Made by a program: the position numbers and the translations under genes. Of a stretch of 64,000 bases of DNA, positions 35,891 to 44,715 are shown piece after piece. The stretch's first letter is position 1. Each line of letters opens with the position of its first letter. The notes beneath the pieces are model-generated. The model saw nothing but the letters and a program-made list of their open reading frames with translations. It ran no database searches and was not told the origin of the DNA. The stretch is from Bacteroides stercoris ATCC 43183 (GTDB taxonomy: Bacteria; Bacteroidota; Bacteroidia; Bacteroidales; Bacteroidaceae), in NCBI RefSeq assembly GCF_025147325.1, contig NZ_CP102262.1:2728001-2792000 (forward strand). The letters run 5' to 3'.

Positions 35891-36654
35891 AATAGTTTGT
35901 TTATATTAAAAACCGGACCTTCTTTACATACGCATAAATGACCTTCTGTGGTATTTTCCACACAACATAAGCAAGCGCCTATGCCGCATGCCATCATGTT
36001 TTCTAAAGACACTTCACAATTAGTGCCTTTACTTTTGGCATATTTGGCTACAGCCATCATCATTGGTTTAGGACCGCAGGTATATATTTGTTCGAAGTTC
36101 ACCTTGCTCAATATAGAATGTTGGGTGACATATCCTTTTTCGCCATGACTGCCGTCTTCCGTGGTGGTATATACATCTCCATAGGCAGCAAAATCTTCTA
36201 ATTGCAACAAGTCTTTATCGCTTCTGGCACCTAATAAGAAGGTGGGTTTGCTTCCGTTTTTCGCCAATTGCTCGCCTAAATACAACATCGGTGCTGTACC
36301 TACGCCGCCACCTACTAATAAGAGCTTATCCGAGGGCTTTTCAGGCATTGTGAAGCTGTTTCCTAATGGAAGTACCACATTGATTATATCTCCTTGTTTT
36401 GCCGCTCCTAATCGCTTGGTTCCATCTCCTACAAGTTGGATTAGAAACCACACCTCATTCCGTTGTTTGTCTACATAATTAATAGAGATAGGGCGTCGCA
36501 GGAAAGTAGTGGGTGAACCGTCTACGCGAATTTCGGCAAATTGTCCCGGAAGCATTTCCGGGAGCAGGGACGGGGAAGTCAATTTCAGCAGCGCATAATT
36601 GGCATGCAGTCGGACGTTCTCGGTCACTGTCAGATCTAAAATATATTTTTTCAT
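35878..36654 (-). CDS. pyrK: Dihydroorotate dehydrogenase B, electron transfer subunit
   Basis: PyrK passes electrons from PyrD to NAD through FAD and a 2Fe-2S cluster. The 258-residue protein has an N-terminal FAD-binding domain ([12 protein letters not shown]), a nucleotide-binding segment ([20 protein letters not shown]), and a C-terminal cluster-binding region, [19 protein letters not shown] followed by CVCKEGPVF, with the four cysteine ligands. It heads the pyrK-pyrD operon. A -7 box (CAAAGATA on the plus strand, 36687-36694) lies 33 bp upstream of the start. Confidence 0.95.
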   Translation of the reverse strand: MKKYILDLTVTENVRLHANYALLKLTSPSLLPEMLPGQFAEIRVDGSPTTFLRRPISINYVDKQRNEVWFLIQLVGDGTKRLGAAKQGDIINVVLPLGNSFTMPEKPSDKLLLVGGGVGTAPMLYLGEQLAKNGSKPTFLLGARSDKDLLQLEDFAAYGDVYTTTEDGSHGEKGYVTQHSILSKVNFEQIYTCGPKPMMMAVAKYAKSKGTNCEVSLENMMACGIGACLCCVENTTEGHLCVCKEGPVFNINKLLWQI

Positions 36655-36726
36655 ATTATCTATAAAGAAGGATTATCTTTTGACTGCAAAGATACGGGAA
36701 TTTGTGCAAATAGCCGTAGTTGCCTC

Positions 36727-37185
36727 TTAATTTTCCGGTTTGAATGTTTCATAAGTATTATCATCAAAGAAAATTCTTATTTCTGTTATTTTTTTAGGTG
36801 GTCTTTCTTTATAGATAATCTCTTGTTTTACAATCTCTTTAGGCGTATTTACTGGAGCTTCTAACGCGATTTCCTTGCGATTTTCCGGAGTGCTTGGCTC
36901 ATTGGACGGATTTTCCGGATTGTCAGCAAATAAAGGATAGTCGAATCCGTTGTTTTCAACGGATGGAGAATTATTGCTCATGTTTCCTTTTCCTGTTAGC
37001 AGCCATTCAAGGTTGATGTCATTATACCGCTTGTGAAGTTTCAGAATAACTTCTGTACTTGGATTATTACGGGAGGCTAATATATGGGAAATAGTGGCTT
37101 GAGCTACTTCTATACTTTCGGCAAATGCTCCAGCAGTTAACTGCTCCCTGTCCATTATCATCTTAAATCTATCCTTTATACTCAT
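36727..37185 (-). CDS. XRE-type helix-turn-helix regulator
   Basis: A 152-residue protein with an N-terminal Cro/C1-type helix-turn-helix (QLTAGAFAESIEVAQATISH, then ILASRNNPSTEVILKLHKRY). The typical NLEWLLTGKG ending of this domain follows at about 57-66, and then a Pro/Asn/Glu-rich tail with KITEIRIFFDDNTYETF. It is probably a DNA-binding repressor or activator; its target is unknown. Its own promoter is covered by two direct repeats of TTACAAAAG 22 bp apart, so self-regulation is plausible. A gene-free region of about 880 bp lies upstream. It lies 72 bp downstream of pyrK's start side and is transcribed in the same direction as pyrK. Confidence 0.85.
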   Translation of the reverse strand: MSIKDRFKMIMDREQLTAGAFAESIEVAQATISHILASRNNPSTEVILKLHKRYNDINLEWLLTGKGNMSNNSPSVENNGFDYPLFADNPENPSNEPSTPENRKEIALEAPVNTPKEIVKQEIIYKERPPKKITEIRIFFDDNTYETFKPEN

Positions 37186-37229
37186 GGCGTAGATATTATT
37201 ACAATTGTATAAGTCTTTAAATCCGATTA

Positions 37230-37261
37230 CAAAAGTAAATAATAGGATTTACAAAAGCAAA
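37230..37261 (-). promoter_or_regulatory. Promoter and candidate operators of the XRE gene
   Basis: Read on the minus strand, TTTG (37258-37261), 20 bp and TACTTTTG (37230-37237) form a full Bacteroides promoter. The sequence TTACAAAAG occurs on the plus strand at 37227 and 37249, 22 bp apart, covering the two boxes. Confidence 0.6.
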
Positions 37262-37346
37262 TTATGAGTGTAATATTTTAAAATTTACAATCGTACTCGG
37301 CAAATTTACTTATGTCAAGCTTATATTTGTAAAGAGGTTATTTTTC

Positions 37347-37490
37347 ATGAAAAACATCTCTAATATTAGCTTTAATAAAATACATTATTATGCTGATTTA
37401 CAGTTTAATATATTGTATTGTAATAGGAGTATTACAGAGATTACAAATGTTTTGACGTCTATTTCTTATATTTATAATTTAAAAGTCTAA
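37347..37490 (+). CDS. Candidate small ORF, 47 codons, unknown
   Basis: ATG at 37347 is preceded by AAAGAGG at 37331-37337 and by a -7-like TATATTTG at 37322-37329. The product would begin MKNISNISFNKIHYYADLQF and end YIYNLKV. Composition is Asn/Ile/Tyr-rich, as expected for translated AT-rich non-coding DNA, so this may be chance. No homology is recognised. Confidence 0.15.
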   Translation: MKNISNISFNKIHYYADLQFNILYCNRSITEITNVLTSISYIYNLKV

Positions 37491-37968
37491 TAAATAGTTA
37501 TATATATCAGATTTATAATGATATATACTATGATTAATATGTTGTTAACTGCTCACGGGATAAAGATGTAATAATGTATATAATAGACGTAAACACCCCT
37601 ATTTACAAAAGTGTTAATCATCTATTATGTATACATGTAATATGTTTAGCTTTGTAATATATACATTTGTGAATACTGTGTATTACATTGGTAATGCTTC
37701 ATAGTTGTATAGTACAACTATTCCTCTATCCGGTTTATAAATCCTGGTAAAGTAATACTCGATTCTAAAAGAAAATTGGTGACAAAATTGGGAAGCGACT
37801 CTATGTTATCAGTTTTATGAAGGTCAACAATAAATTCTTTGCTTTATTTCAATATAAATACCCGAATGATTGAAAAGAAACGATTCTCAGAGGCTTATTT
37901 TGAATGTATTATACTGTATTATAGTATATTATGTGTATATTTAATTGCCGGATAAATCATGATAATAG

Positions 37969-37990
37969 AAAAAAAGGGGGAAAATCCCCC
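37969..37990 (-). terminator. Terminator of the AMP nucleosidase-holA operon
   Basis: GGGGG (37976-37980) and CCCCC (37986-37990) form a stem around AAAAT; on the minus strand a T7 run follows. It lies 77 bp past the holA stop. Confidence 0.75.
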
Positions 37991-38067
37991 TAAATATGAT
38001 AAAATGACACATAAATGAATCATTTTCGTATTTTCTTCTTTTATTAAAAAGATATGGAATGAGAAAA

Positions 38068-39087
38068 TCAATGCAGGATTTTAAAGACCAATTCCCGTAA
38101 AAGGTCGCTATCGTTTAAGGAAGGGTTTCCTACTCCTTTAGACTTGGCATCTGTATATCGTATCTCTCCGATGATCTGCATGGTTTTTATTCCATTGTAC
38201 ATCCTCATGGCATTTAGATATTCGCGGGACTGCCACGGGCTCTTCAGACCTAAGAATGCTGCGATGCCTTGCTCTGATTTTTCGGGGGCATAATAGGCTA
38301 GCATCAGATTGGAAAAGAATCCGAAAAGTAAAGATAAAGTCATTTGAATCGGATTGGTTTTCGGATTTTCTTCAAAATATTTTATTATTCTGTTAGCCTT
38401 TAGAACATCCTTTTCCACGATGGCGCTGCGGAGTTCAAAGTTATTATAATCCTTGCTGATTCCTATGTTGCGTTCTATCTGTTCGGGGGTGACACGTGTC
38501 TGACCTTTTGGAAGTGTAATAATCAGTTTTTCCAGTTCTCCGGTAAGGCGGCTGAGGTCTGTCCCTACGAAGTCGGCAAGCATGGAAGTGGCTTTCGGTT
38601 CAAGGTCTATTCCTTTACGTTTCATATAGGATGTGATGAATACCGGCAGTTGGGATTCTTTCACTTTCCTGGACTCAAACAGTATGCCCGACTTCTCTAT
38701 TTCAGCTGCGAGTTTTTTCCTTTTATCCAATACGCCATGTTTGTGGCATATTACCAATATTGTAGATAGCAAGGGTTTTTGAAGGTAGTAGGAAAGCTCT
38801 TCTATATTGCGTATGTTCTGTGCTTCCTTCACTACTACCACTTGGTGCTCGGACATCATGGGATAGCGTTTGGCTGCATTGATAATTGCAGCCACGTCCA
38901 CATCTGCGCCATATACAACGGTGAGGTTGAATTCTTTTTCAGTTTCATTCAGTACGTTGTCCGTTATATAATCCGAGATGAGGTCGATGTAATACGGTTC
39001 TTCGCCCATCAGGTAATAGATGGGACGATATTGCCCAGCTTTCAGTTCTCTTAGGATATCATCGCACGTAATTTCTTGCTTGGCCAT
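38068..39087 (-). CDS. holA: DNA polymerase III subunit delta
   Basis: The delta subunit opens the sliding clamp as part of the clamp-loader complex. The 339-residue protein has the family opening YYLMGEEPYYIDLISDYI, a segment KRYPMMSEHQVVVVKEAQNI, and the region TDLSRLTGELEKLIITLPKG with the later ITPEQIERNIG-like motif (RVTPEQIERNIGISKDYNNF). The length is normal for HolA. It lies 11 bp after the AMP nucleosidase gene, so the two form one leftward operon ending at 37969-37990. The divergent gene on the other side of the nucleosidase is the PD-(D/E)XK orphan. Confidence 0.93.
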   Translation of the reverse strand: MAKQEITCDDILRELKAGQYRPIYYLMGEEPYYIDLISDYITDNVLNETEKEFNLTVVYGADVDVAAIINAAKRYPMMSEHQVVVVKEAQNIRNIEELSYYLQKPLLSTILVICHKHGVLDKRKKLAAEIEKSGILFESRKVKESQLPVFITSYMKRKGIDLEPKATSMLADFVGTDLSRLTGELEKLIITLPKGQTRVTPEQIERNIGISKDYNNFELRSAIVEKDVLKANRIIKYFEENPKTNPIQMTLSLLFGFFSNLMLAYYAPEKSEQGIAAFLGLKSPWQSREYLNAMRMYNGIKTMQIIGEIRYTDAKSKGVGNPSLNDSDLLRELVFKILH

Positions 39088-39098
39088 ATTTCTTGGTT

Positions 39099-39875
39099 TT
39101 ACCAGTCGAATTTCAGATGTTTTACGGTTTTCTTCGCATCAATAATCATGCGCAGAGATGCAATGCCGATTTCAACATGTTCCTTTACATAGTTTTGGGT
39201 TACTATGTTATCGCTTTTATCGGTTTTGACGCCTTCCGGAATCATCGGTTGGTCGGACACCAGCAACAAAGCTCCGGTGGGGATATGATTGGCAAAGCCG
39301 CAACTGAACAAGGTTGCCGTTTCCATATCGACTGCCATGGCACGGGTTTTTTTGAGATACTCCTTAAAGTCCTCATCGTGTTCCCAAATACGGCGGTTGG
39401 TGGTATATACAGTACCGGTCCAGTAATCGCGGGCATGGTCGCGAATGGCGGAAGAAACGGCACGTTGCAGCATAAAAGCCGGCAGTGAAGGAACTTCCGG
39501 CGGGAAGTAGTCGTTTGAAGTACCCTCACCGCGGATAGCGGCGATTGGAAGGATAAGATCCCCTATCCTGTTTTTCTTGTCGATGCCTCCGCACTTGCCC
39601 AAAAACAGGCATGCTTTGGGCTGAATGGCACTTAATAAGTCCATGATGATGGCGGCGTTGGGGCTTCCCATTCCGAAGTTTACGATCGTTATTCCTTCCG
39701 CACTGGCCGAAATCATATTAGCGTCCCTGCCTAGTATGGGAACATTGAATTTTTCGGCAAAAATTTCGACATACTTGTTGAAGTTGGTCAACAGAATATA
39801 CTCTTCAAAATCCTCCAGGTTACGTTTTGTGTAACGGGGCAGCCAATTAGCTACGATTTCTTCTTTTGTTTTCAT
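39099..39875 (-). CDS. AMP nucleosidase
   Basis: A 258-residue phosphorylase-fold protein of the type annotated as AMP nucleosidase in Bacteroidetes, which cleaves AMP to adenine and ribose 5-phosphate. Visible motifs are VNFGMGSPNAAIIMDLLSAI, the glycine-rich LFLGKCGGIDKK, and the substrate site AMAVDMETATLFSCGFANH in which the Glu binds the ribose. It is much shorter than E. coli Amn, which has an extra N-terminal regulatory domain. A -7 box (CAAAAATA, plus strand 39930-39937) lies 55 bp upstream. It heads the operon with holA. Confidence 0.88.
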   Translation of the reverse strand: MKTKEEIVANWLPRYTKRNLEDFEEYILLTNFNKYVEIFAEKFNVPILGRDANMISASAEGITIVNFGMGSPNAAIIMDLLSAIQPKACLFLGKCGGIDKKNRIGDLILPIAAIRGEGTSNDYFPPEVPSLPAFMLQRAVSSAIRDHARDYWTGTVYTTNRRIWEHDEDFKEYLKKTRAMAVDMETATLFSCGFANHIPTGALLLVSDQPMIPEGVKTDKSDNIVTQNYVKEHVEIGIASLRMIIDAKKTVKHLKFDW

Positions 39876-39971
39876 AAGATTTCATTAAATTTGTTCCGTA
39901 AAACCGTTAGGGAACGATTATTTAACTCACAAAAATACAATAAAAAAGTAAAAACAAGAAATTAAAATAGA

Positions 39972-40421
39972 ATGTTCTCACTGAACCTGCCGGCGTTTGA
40001 AGCCAAGATTATTACAAGGGATGGAAAAAGAAGTATTTTCGATGTTATCCGCCGCCGATATGTTGCCTTGACCCCGGAAGAATGGGTGCGGCAGCATTTC
40101 GTACATTTTCTCATGACGCATAAGGGCTATCCGCAGGCACTGATGGCAAATGAGGTGCAGGTGCAGTTGAACGGTACTAAAAAGCGCTGCGATACAGTTC
40201 TTTACAGGCGTGACCTTACGGCACGCATGATTGTGGAATATAAGGCTCCCGAGGTGGAAATCACTCAGAAGGTCTTCGACCAGATTACCCGTTACAACAT
40301 GGTGTTGAAAGTGGACTATCTGATAGTAAGTAACGGTATCCGGCATTATTGCTGCCGTATGGATTACGAACAGAACAGTTATACTTTTTTACAAGATATT
40401 CCAGACTACGCAAGCCTCTGA
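39972..40421 (+). CDS. Orphan PD-(D/E)XK protein resembling the HsdR N-terminal domain
   Basis: A 149-residue protein matching the nuclease-like N-terminal domain of type I restriction subunit R. The putative active site is seen as Asp in KKRCDTVLYRR and the E-x-K pair in MIVEYKAPEV, followed by a Gln-containing helix (VFDQITRYNMVLKVDYLIVS). No helicase domain, HsdM or HsdS lies near, so it is not part of a restriction system here. I recall the same protein beside holA in other Bacteroides, which suggests a housekeeping role in DNA repair or replication; this is inference. It is divergent from the nucleosidase-holA operon. Confidence 0.8.
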   Translation: MFSLNLPAFEAKIITRDGKRSIFDVIRRRYVALTPEEWVRQHFVHFLMTHKGYPQALMANEVQVQLNGTKKRCDTVLYRRDLTARMIVEYKAPEVEITQKVFDQITRYNMVLKVDYLIVSNGIRHYCCRMDYEQNSYTFLQDIPDYASL

Positions 40422-40428
40422 TTTTACC

Positions 40429-40516
40429 GGCTGAATGAACCGTAATGAATCAGGGAATGAAAGGCAATGAGGCAGGGAGTGAATGCCTTTCATTCCCTAA
40501 CTCATTACATCCCCTT
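40429..40516. repeat. 22-bp periodic array with a 15-bp perfect inverted repeat
   Basis: CAGGGAATGAA at 40451 and CAGGGAGTGAA at 40473 are 22 bp apart, and a related unit (CTGAATGAACCGTAATGAAT) precedes them at 40431. AGGGAATGAAAGGCA (40452-40466) is the exact reverse complement of 40484-40498, with GTAATGA/TCATTAC extending the arms outward (40442-40448 and 40502-40508). It lies between the convergent HsdR-like and beta-lactamase genes. Confidence 0.65.
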
Positions 40517-40600
40517 TCAGAACACCTTCCTGAGGGGATTGAAAAGAACGGCAACCATGTAAACACGATAGCAAAAAAGATGCACTTCCCCCACTCTTTC

Positions 40601-41485
40601 CTACTTCATTTCATCGTATACCATCCGGGAAATGTGTGCGATGATAGCGGCATCCTCTTCGTCCGTTTCACTTGAGTCCGTTACGAAGACAGCGATATAA
40701 TACTTCTTGCCACCGGGCATGATTACTATTCCGGCATCATTATCCGCCATCTTCACGCCTTTCAAATTACGATCGGAAGAACCGGTTTTATGCCCCACAA
40801 CCGTATTGGAAGGCAATAAGCCTTTTAGTTTGTTGCTTCCTGTGGCTGTTTCTGTCATAGTTTTCCAAAGGAAATCCCGGTACACGGGGGCGAATAAATT
40901 TTTCTCATCGGCCATTTTCAGTAACCGTACCATTTCAGAAGGGGTGCTCCAATTGGCGTATGCCTTTTGGGGATTCCGGTGCATGGAATCTTCCGTTTCG
41001 GACAAATTGAAATCATTGATGCCCAATTTCCTGATGTACTGATGAATATGCCCTATTCCACCGGCATATTCTATGAGGATGTCGCAGGCATTGTTATCGC
41101 TTAGCGAGATGCTGTATTGTAAAAGCTCTCCCAATGATATATCCAGGTCTTGACCGGAATGCTTTTGCTGCAGCGGACTGTAGGTATTTGGCTGTAATTG
41201 GGAAGCTTTTACATGAACAATATGTTTCAATGGGATTTCCTCTCTGTTCATTTTATCCAATACGGCCAGGGCTACATGGAATTTGAATACGCTCAGAAGC
41301 GGATAGTGCACCTTGTTGTTGTGCAGTATGGTTTCGTCTTTGTCTGTCAGTACGGCTACGCCGACCGTGGCTTTCTTCCCTTTAAGGAAACCGGCAATTT
41401 TGCCTTCCAATGCCTGCTGTTGTGCTTGTAGAACGATGTTTATGCTGAAACACAACACGCCTATCAAAGTATATCTAAGCTTCAT
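40601..41485 (-). CDS. Class A beta-lactamase, CblA-like
   Basis: A 294-residue serine beta-lactamase. A signal peptide (about 1-22, ending VLQAQ) is followed by the catalytic SVFK at 65-68, SDN at 129-131, the omega-loop glutamate region NLSETEDSMH, and KTG at 233-235. From memory it resembles CblA of B. uniformis most closely (PLLSVFKFHVALAVLDKM, CDILIEYAGGI and RNWSTPS-like segments), a subclass A2 enzyme active mainly on cephalosporins; the spectrum here is inferred. The ATG at 41485 begins the signal peptide. A 19-bp inverted repeat ends 4 bp from this start. It follows the RND pump genes on the same strand. Confidence 0.93.
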   Translation of the reverse strand: MKLRYTLIGVLCFSINIVLQAQQQALEGKIAGFLKGKKATVGVAVLTDKDETILHNNKVHYPLLSVFKFHVALAVLDKMNREEIPLKHIVHVKASQLQPNTYSPLQQKHSGQDLDISLGELLQYSISLSDNNACDILIEYAGGIGHIHQYIRKLGINDFNLSETEDSMHRNPQKAYANWSTPSEMVRLLKMADEKNLFAPVYRDFLWKTMTETATGSNKLKGLLPSNTVVGHKTGSSDRNLKGVKMADNDAGIVIMPGGKKYYIAVFVTDSSETDEEDAAIIAHISRMVYDEMK

Positions 41486-41489
41486 ATTA

Positions 41490-41533
41490 TTAATTTCATA
41501 CATTTGTTCGAGTCAACAAATGTATGAAATTAA
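41490..41533 (-). promoter_or_regulatory. 19-bp perfect inverted repeat at the beta-lactamase start
   Basis: TTAATTTCATACATTTGTT (41490-41508) is the exact reverse complement of 41515-41533, with a 6-base centre. It lies between the RND permease stop (41558) and the ATG (41483-41485). No T-run follows on the minus strand, so it does not look like a terminator; an operator or an mRNA hairpin over the ribosome site fits better. Confidence 0.65.
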
Positions 41534-41557
41534 TTTAAAGAGAAAAACTGCATTTCC

Positions 41558-44500
41558 TTATTTGCCCTTATTCTTTCCGAATTTTTCCTGCAGCTTTTGC
41601 ATCAGCTCATAGAAGTTGGGAATATAGACCGTTGCCAGCAATGTATTCAGCGCCATACCGAATACTACTGCCGCTCCAAGGGCGACGCGGCTTCCCGCTC
41701 CCGCCCCTGTGGCGAACAGAAGCGGCATAACTCCCAATACAAACGCCAATGAGGTCATCAGAATGGGACGAAGCCGGATATGTCCTGCCTGGAACGCGGC
41801 GTCACGGATACTGTTGCCCTGTGCACGGAAGTCGCGTGCAAACTCCACAATCAGGATACCGTTTTTGGCGGATAGCGCCACTAACAGGATTATACCGATT
41901 TGCGTATAGATGCTGACCGGAGTTCCCATCACATAGCAACCCAGCATTGCGCCGAGTAATGCCACCGGAATTCCCATTACTGCTGCCACCGGACTTGTCC
42001 AGCTTTCATACTGTGCGGCAAGTACAAGGAAGGCCACTAACAACGCCATGATAAAGACTACGGTAGTGGTGGTTCCTGCCTGCGTTTCCTGGTAGGCAAC
42101 GGAAGTCCATTCATAGCCGAATTCATTGCCGAGTTGGGTCTTTATCAAGTTTTCCGCTTGCTTGATGGCTTCTCCGGAACTGCTTCCCGGGGCTGCATTG
42201 CAGGTGACGGATGCGGTAGAGTACATATTATACCGGTTGATTTGGTCCATACCCAGTTGCTCGTCTATCTGTGTGAAGGAAGAGAAAGGAACCATTTCTC
42301 CCGAAGCATTGGGTACGCCTAACTTGAGGACGTCGTCGATAATACGTTGGGCACGGTCGCCAGCACCCAGCTTCACCTGATATATACGTCCGAACTGTAC
42401 ATAATCATTAATGTAGGCTTCTCCCATATAATACCCTAAAGCCGTGAAAACACTGTTCAACTGTATGCCCATCAATTGCACTTTGTCGCGGTCTATATTC
42501 AGGAAATATTGGGGGACATTGGCCTGATACTGGCTGCTGACGGATGCCAAAGCCGGATAATTGCGGTAATTTTCCATTAAAGTTTCCACGGCACGCTGCA
42601 TTTCGGTGGCGCCGAGATTGTTACGGTCTTCCAATTGCAGTTGCAGTCCGCCGGTAGCGCCCAGCCCCGGAATGGCAGGCGGAACCATTGCAAAGACCTC
42701 AGCTTCCTGAATGCCATAGGCTTCCATGTTGAAACGATCGACAATGGCCGCTGCCGTGTGTTTTTTCCCCTTACGCTCATCCCAGTTTTTCAGGACTACG
42801 AAGTAGGTAGCGGCATTACTCTGCTCTCCGCCACCCATAACGGAAAAGCCGGATATGCCGATGTAATCCTTTACTTCGGGATAGGTGTCGAGCAGAGCGT
42901 TTATTTGTTTCCCCACCTCTTGCGTGCGCTCCAGGCTCGATGCAGGTGGAAGTTGCACAACAGCGAGGAAATATCCGTCGTCTTCTTCCGGTATGAAAGT
43001 AGAGGGCCACTTAACGAACAGCAACACAGCGATTATCGTAAATGCAGCGTATGAAATCACTGCGGCAAAAGGTCTTTGCAGCAGATAGCCCACTGTTTTG
43101 TCATACATTCCTTGTGTCTTGTCATACAGACGGTTGAAGCCTTTATACAGAGGGAATTTCGAGGGTTTGGTGGGCTGGAGCATCAATGCGCAGAGTGCGG
43201 GCGTCAGCGTCAGTGAGTTGATGCCGCTTAGCACGGTACTGGCAGCAATGGTCAAGGCAAACTGCTTGTACAATTGTCCCGAAATCCCGCTGACAAGCAT
43301 GGTAGGGATAAATACGGCAAGCAACACCAGCACTACTCCCACAATGGGGCCTGTAATCTCTCCCATTGCTTCGGTTACGGCTTGCCGGGCGGTGTACCGT
43401 CCCGTATCCAACAGACGTGTGGAGTTTTCCACGACCACAATGGCGTCGTCCACCACGATGGCAACCGCCAATATCAGCCCGAACAACGTTAAAGTATTGA
43501 TAGAGAAACCGAATAATGACATGATTGCCAACGTACCGATCAGTGAAACGGGAATTGTGATACAAGGAATGATGACAGCCCGCCAATTCTGCAGAAAAAG
43601 GAAGATTACAAGCACTACCAATAGCGTTGTTTCAAAGAAAGTTACCATTACTTCATCGATGGATGCATGGATAACGTCTGTTGTATCGAGCGTTACATTA
43701 TATTGTACACCTGCCGGAAAATTCTGCGATAATTCCTGCATCTTCGCTTTGACGCCCGTCGATACATCCAGTGAATTACTGCCCGGTTGTTGGTAGATGG
43801 CGATGGCAGCCGTAGGCTTTCCGTCCAGTTGGGAAACAACGCTGTAAGATGCCGATCCCAGGTCTATATGGGCTACGTCACGCAGACGGAGAATCCGCCC
43901 GCCGCTTTCCGTACGGAGGATAATGTTACCGAACTCTTCGGGTGAAGTGAGCCGCCCCTTTACAGTCAGGCTGTATTGATAGGCATTCTTGTTCTCATTT
44001 CCGATGGGTTGTCCTACGTTGCCGGCACTGACCTCTACGTTCTGCGTCTGAATGGCTTGATACACATCAGCCGGTGAGAGATTGCGGATGCGCATGGCGG
44101 CAGGGTCGAGCCAGATACGCATGGAATAGTCCCCTGCTCCCATTACGTTGACTGCACCCACACCGGGCACGCGGGTCAGTTGGTCTACGAGGTTCAGTTT
44201 GGCATAGTTGCTGAGGTAAAGACCGTCGTAATCTTTGTTGTCGGACTTCATGGTCAGGAACATAACGATATTGCTGGACTGCTTCTGCACCGTAACCCCC
44301 TGCACTACTACGGGAGTAGGCAGCGATGACTGTGCTACGCTGACGCGGTTCTGTACCTGTACGGTGGCCATGTCGATATCTGTGCCTACTGCAAAAGTGA
44401 CAGTGAGCGAATACGCCCCCGATGAGGATGAGTTGGACGACATATAAAGCATTCCGTCCACTCCGTTGACCTGCTGTTCGATAGGAATGCCGACGGTTTG

Positions 44501-44677
44501 AGCTACCGTCTGCGCATTGGCTCCGGGATAAACGGCGCTCACCTGCACCGTAGGAGGTGTTATGTCCGGATATTGCGCAATGGGCAGAATACCCAGTGTG
44601 ACCAGTCCCGCTACGACGATGAGCAGTGCCAGTACGGTTGCGAATATGGGACGGTCTATGAAGAATTTTGAAAACAT
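41558..44677 (-). CDS. RND-family efflux pump inner-membrane permease (AcrB-like)
   Basis: A 1039-residue proton-driven drug exporter of the HAE-1 group. The protein starts [20 protein letters not shown]. It shows twelve membrane segments in two halves, large periplasmic loops, and the proton-relay aspartates in [14 protein letters not shown]. The second-half motif [20 protein letters not shown] and [20 protein letters not shown] are typical. It is the middle gene of a leftward trio with the outer-membrane factor (45893) and adaptor (44716), only 38 bp after the adaptor. Substrates cannot be predicted. No TetR-type regulator is adjacent. Confidence 0.95.
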   Translation of the reverse strand: MFSKFFIDRPIFATVLALLIVVAGLVTLGILPIAQYPDITPPTVQVSAVYPGANAQTVAQTVGIPIEQQVNGVDGMLYMSSNSSSSGAYSLTVTFAVGTDIDMATVQVQNRVSVAQSSLPTPVVVQGVTVQKQSSNIVMFLTMKSDNKDYDGLYLSNYAKLNLVDQLTRVPGVGAVNVMGAGDYSMRIWLDPAAMRIRNLSPADVYQAIQTQNVEVSAGNVGQPIGNENKNAYQYSLTVKGRLTSPEEFGNIILRTESGGRILRLRDVAHIDLGSASYSVVSQLDGKPTAAIAIYQQPGSNSLDVSTGVKAKMQELSQNFPAGVQYNVTLDTTDVIHASIDEVMVTFFETTLLVVLVIFLFLQNWRAVIIPCITIPVSLIGTLAIMSLFGFSINTLTLFGLILAVAIVVDDAIVVVENSTRLLDTGRYTARQAVTEAMGEITGPIVGVVLVLLAVFIPTMLVSGISGQLYKQFALTIAASTVLSGINSLTLTPALCALMLQPTKPSKFPLYKGFNRLYDKTQGMYDKTVGYLLQRPFAAVISYAAFTIIAVLLFVKWPSTFIPEEDDGYFLAVVQLPPASSLERTQEVGKQINALLDTYPEVKDYIGISGFSVMGGGEQSNAATYFVVLKNWDERKGKKHTAAAIVDRFNMEAYGIQEAEVFAMVPPAIPGLGATGGLQLQLEDRNNLGATEMQRAVETLMENYRNYPALASVSSQYQANVPQYFLNIDRDKVQLMGIQLNSVFTALGYYMGEAYINDYVQFGRIYQVKLGAGDRAQRIIDDVLKLGVPNASGEMVPFSSFTQIDEQLGMDQINRYNMYSTASVTCNAAPGSSSGEAIKQAENLIKTQLGNEFGYEWTSVAYQETQAGTTTTVVFIMALLVAFLVLAAQYESWTSPVAAVMGIPVALLGAMLGCYVMGTPVSIYTQIGIILLVALSAKNGILIVEFARDFRAQGNSIRDAAFQAGHIRLRPILMTSLAFVLGVMPLLFATGAGAGSRVALGAAVVFGMALNTLLATVYIPNFYELMQKLQEKFGKNKGK

Positions 44678-44715
44678 GATTCTTTGGTTTTGAATGGTTA
44701 TATATACAGTGTGGA

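Larger units (their letters stand above)
37186..38067. other. AT-rich gene-free region of about 880 bp
   Basis: The longest non-coding stretch of the window. It contains the XRE promoter, several TTACAA words (near 37284, 37441, 37602), a 47-codon candidate ORF (37347-37490) and, at the right end, the holA terminator. No RNA gene, DnaA-box cluster or known repeat could be recognised. The fragment at 37770-37880 has no coding frame of useful length. Confidence 0.6.

Noticed and set aside
37186..38067. Replication origin
   Set aside because: The region is AT-rich, but no cluster of TTATCCACA-type DnaA boxes and no dnaA or dnaN gene is near.
39972..40421. Type I restriction-modification locus
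   Set aside because: Only the HsdR N-terminal-like domain is present, with no helicase, HsdM or HsdS within the window.
41490..41533. Rho-independent terminator of the efflux operon
   Set aside because: The stem is AT-rich and on the coding strand it is followed by TAATGAAG, not a T-run.
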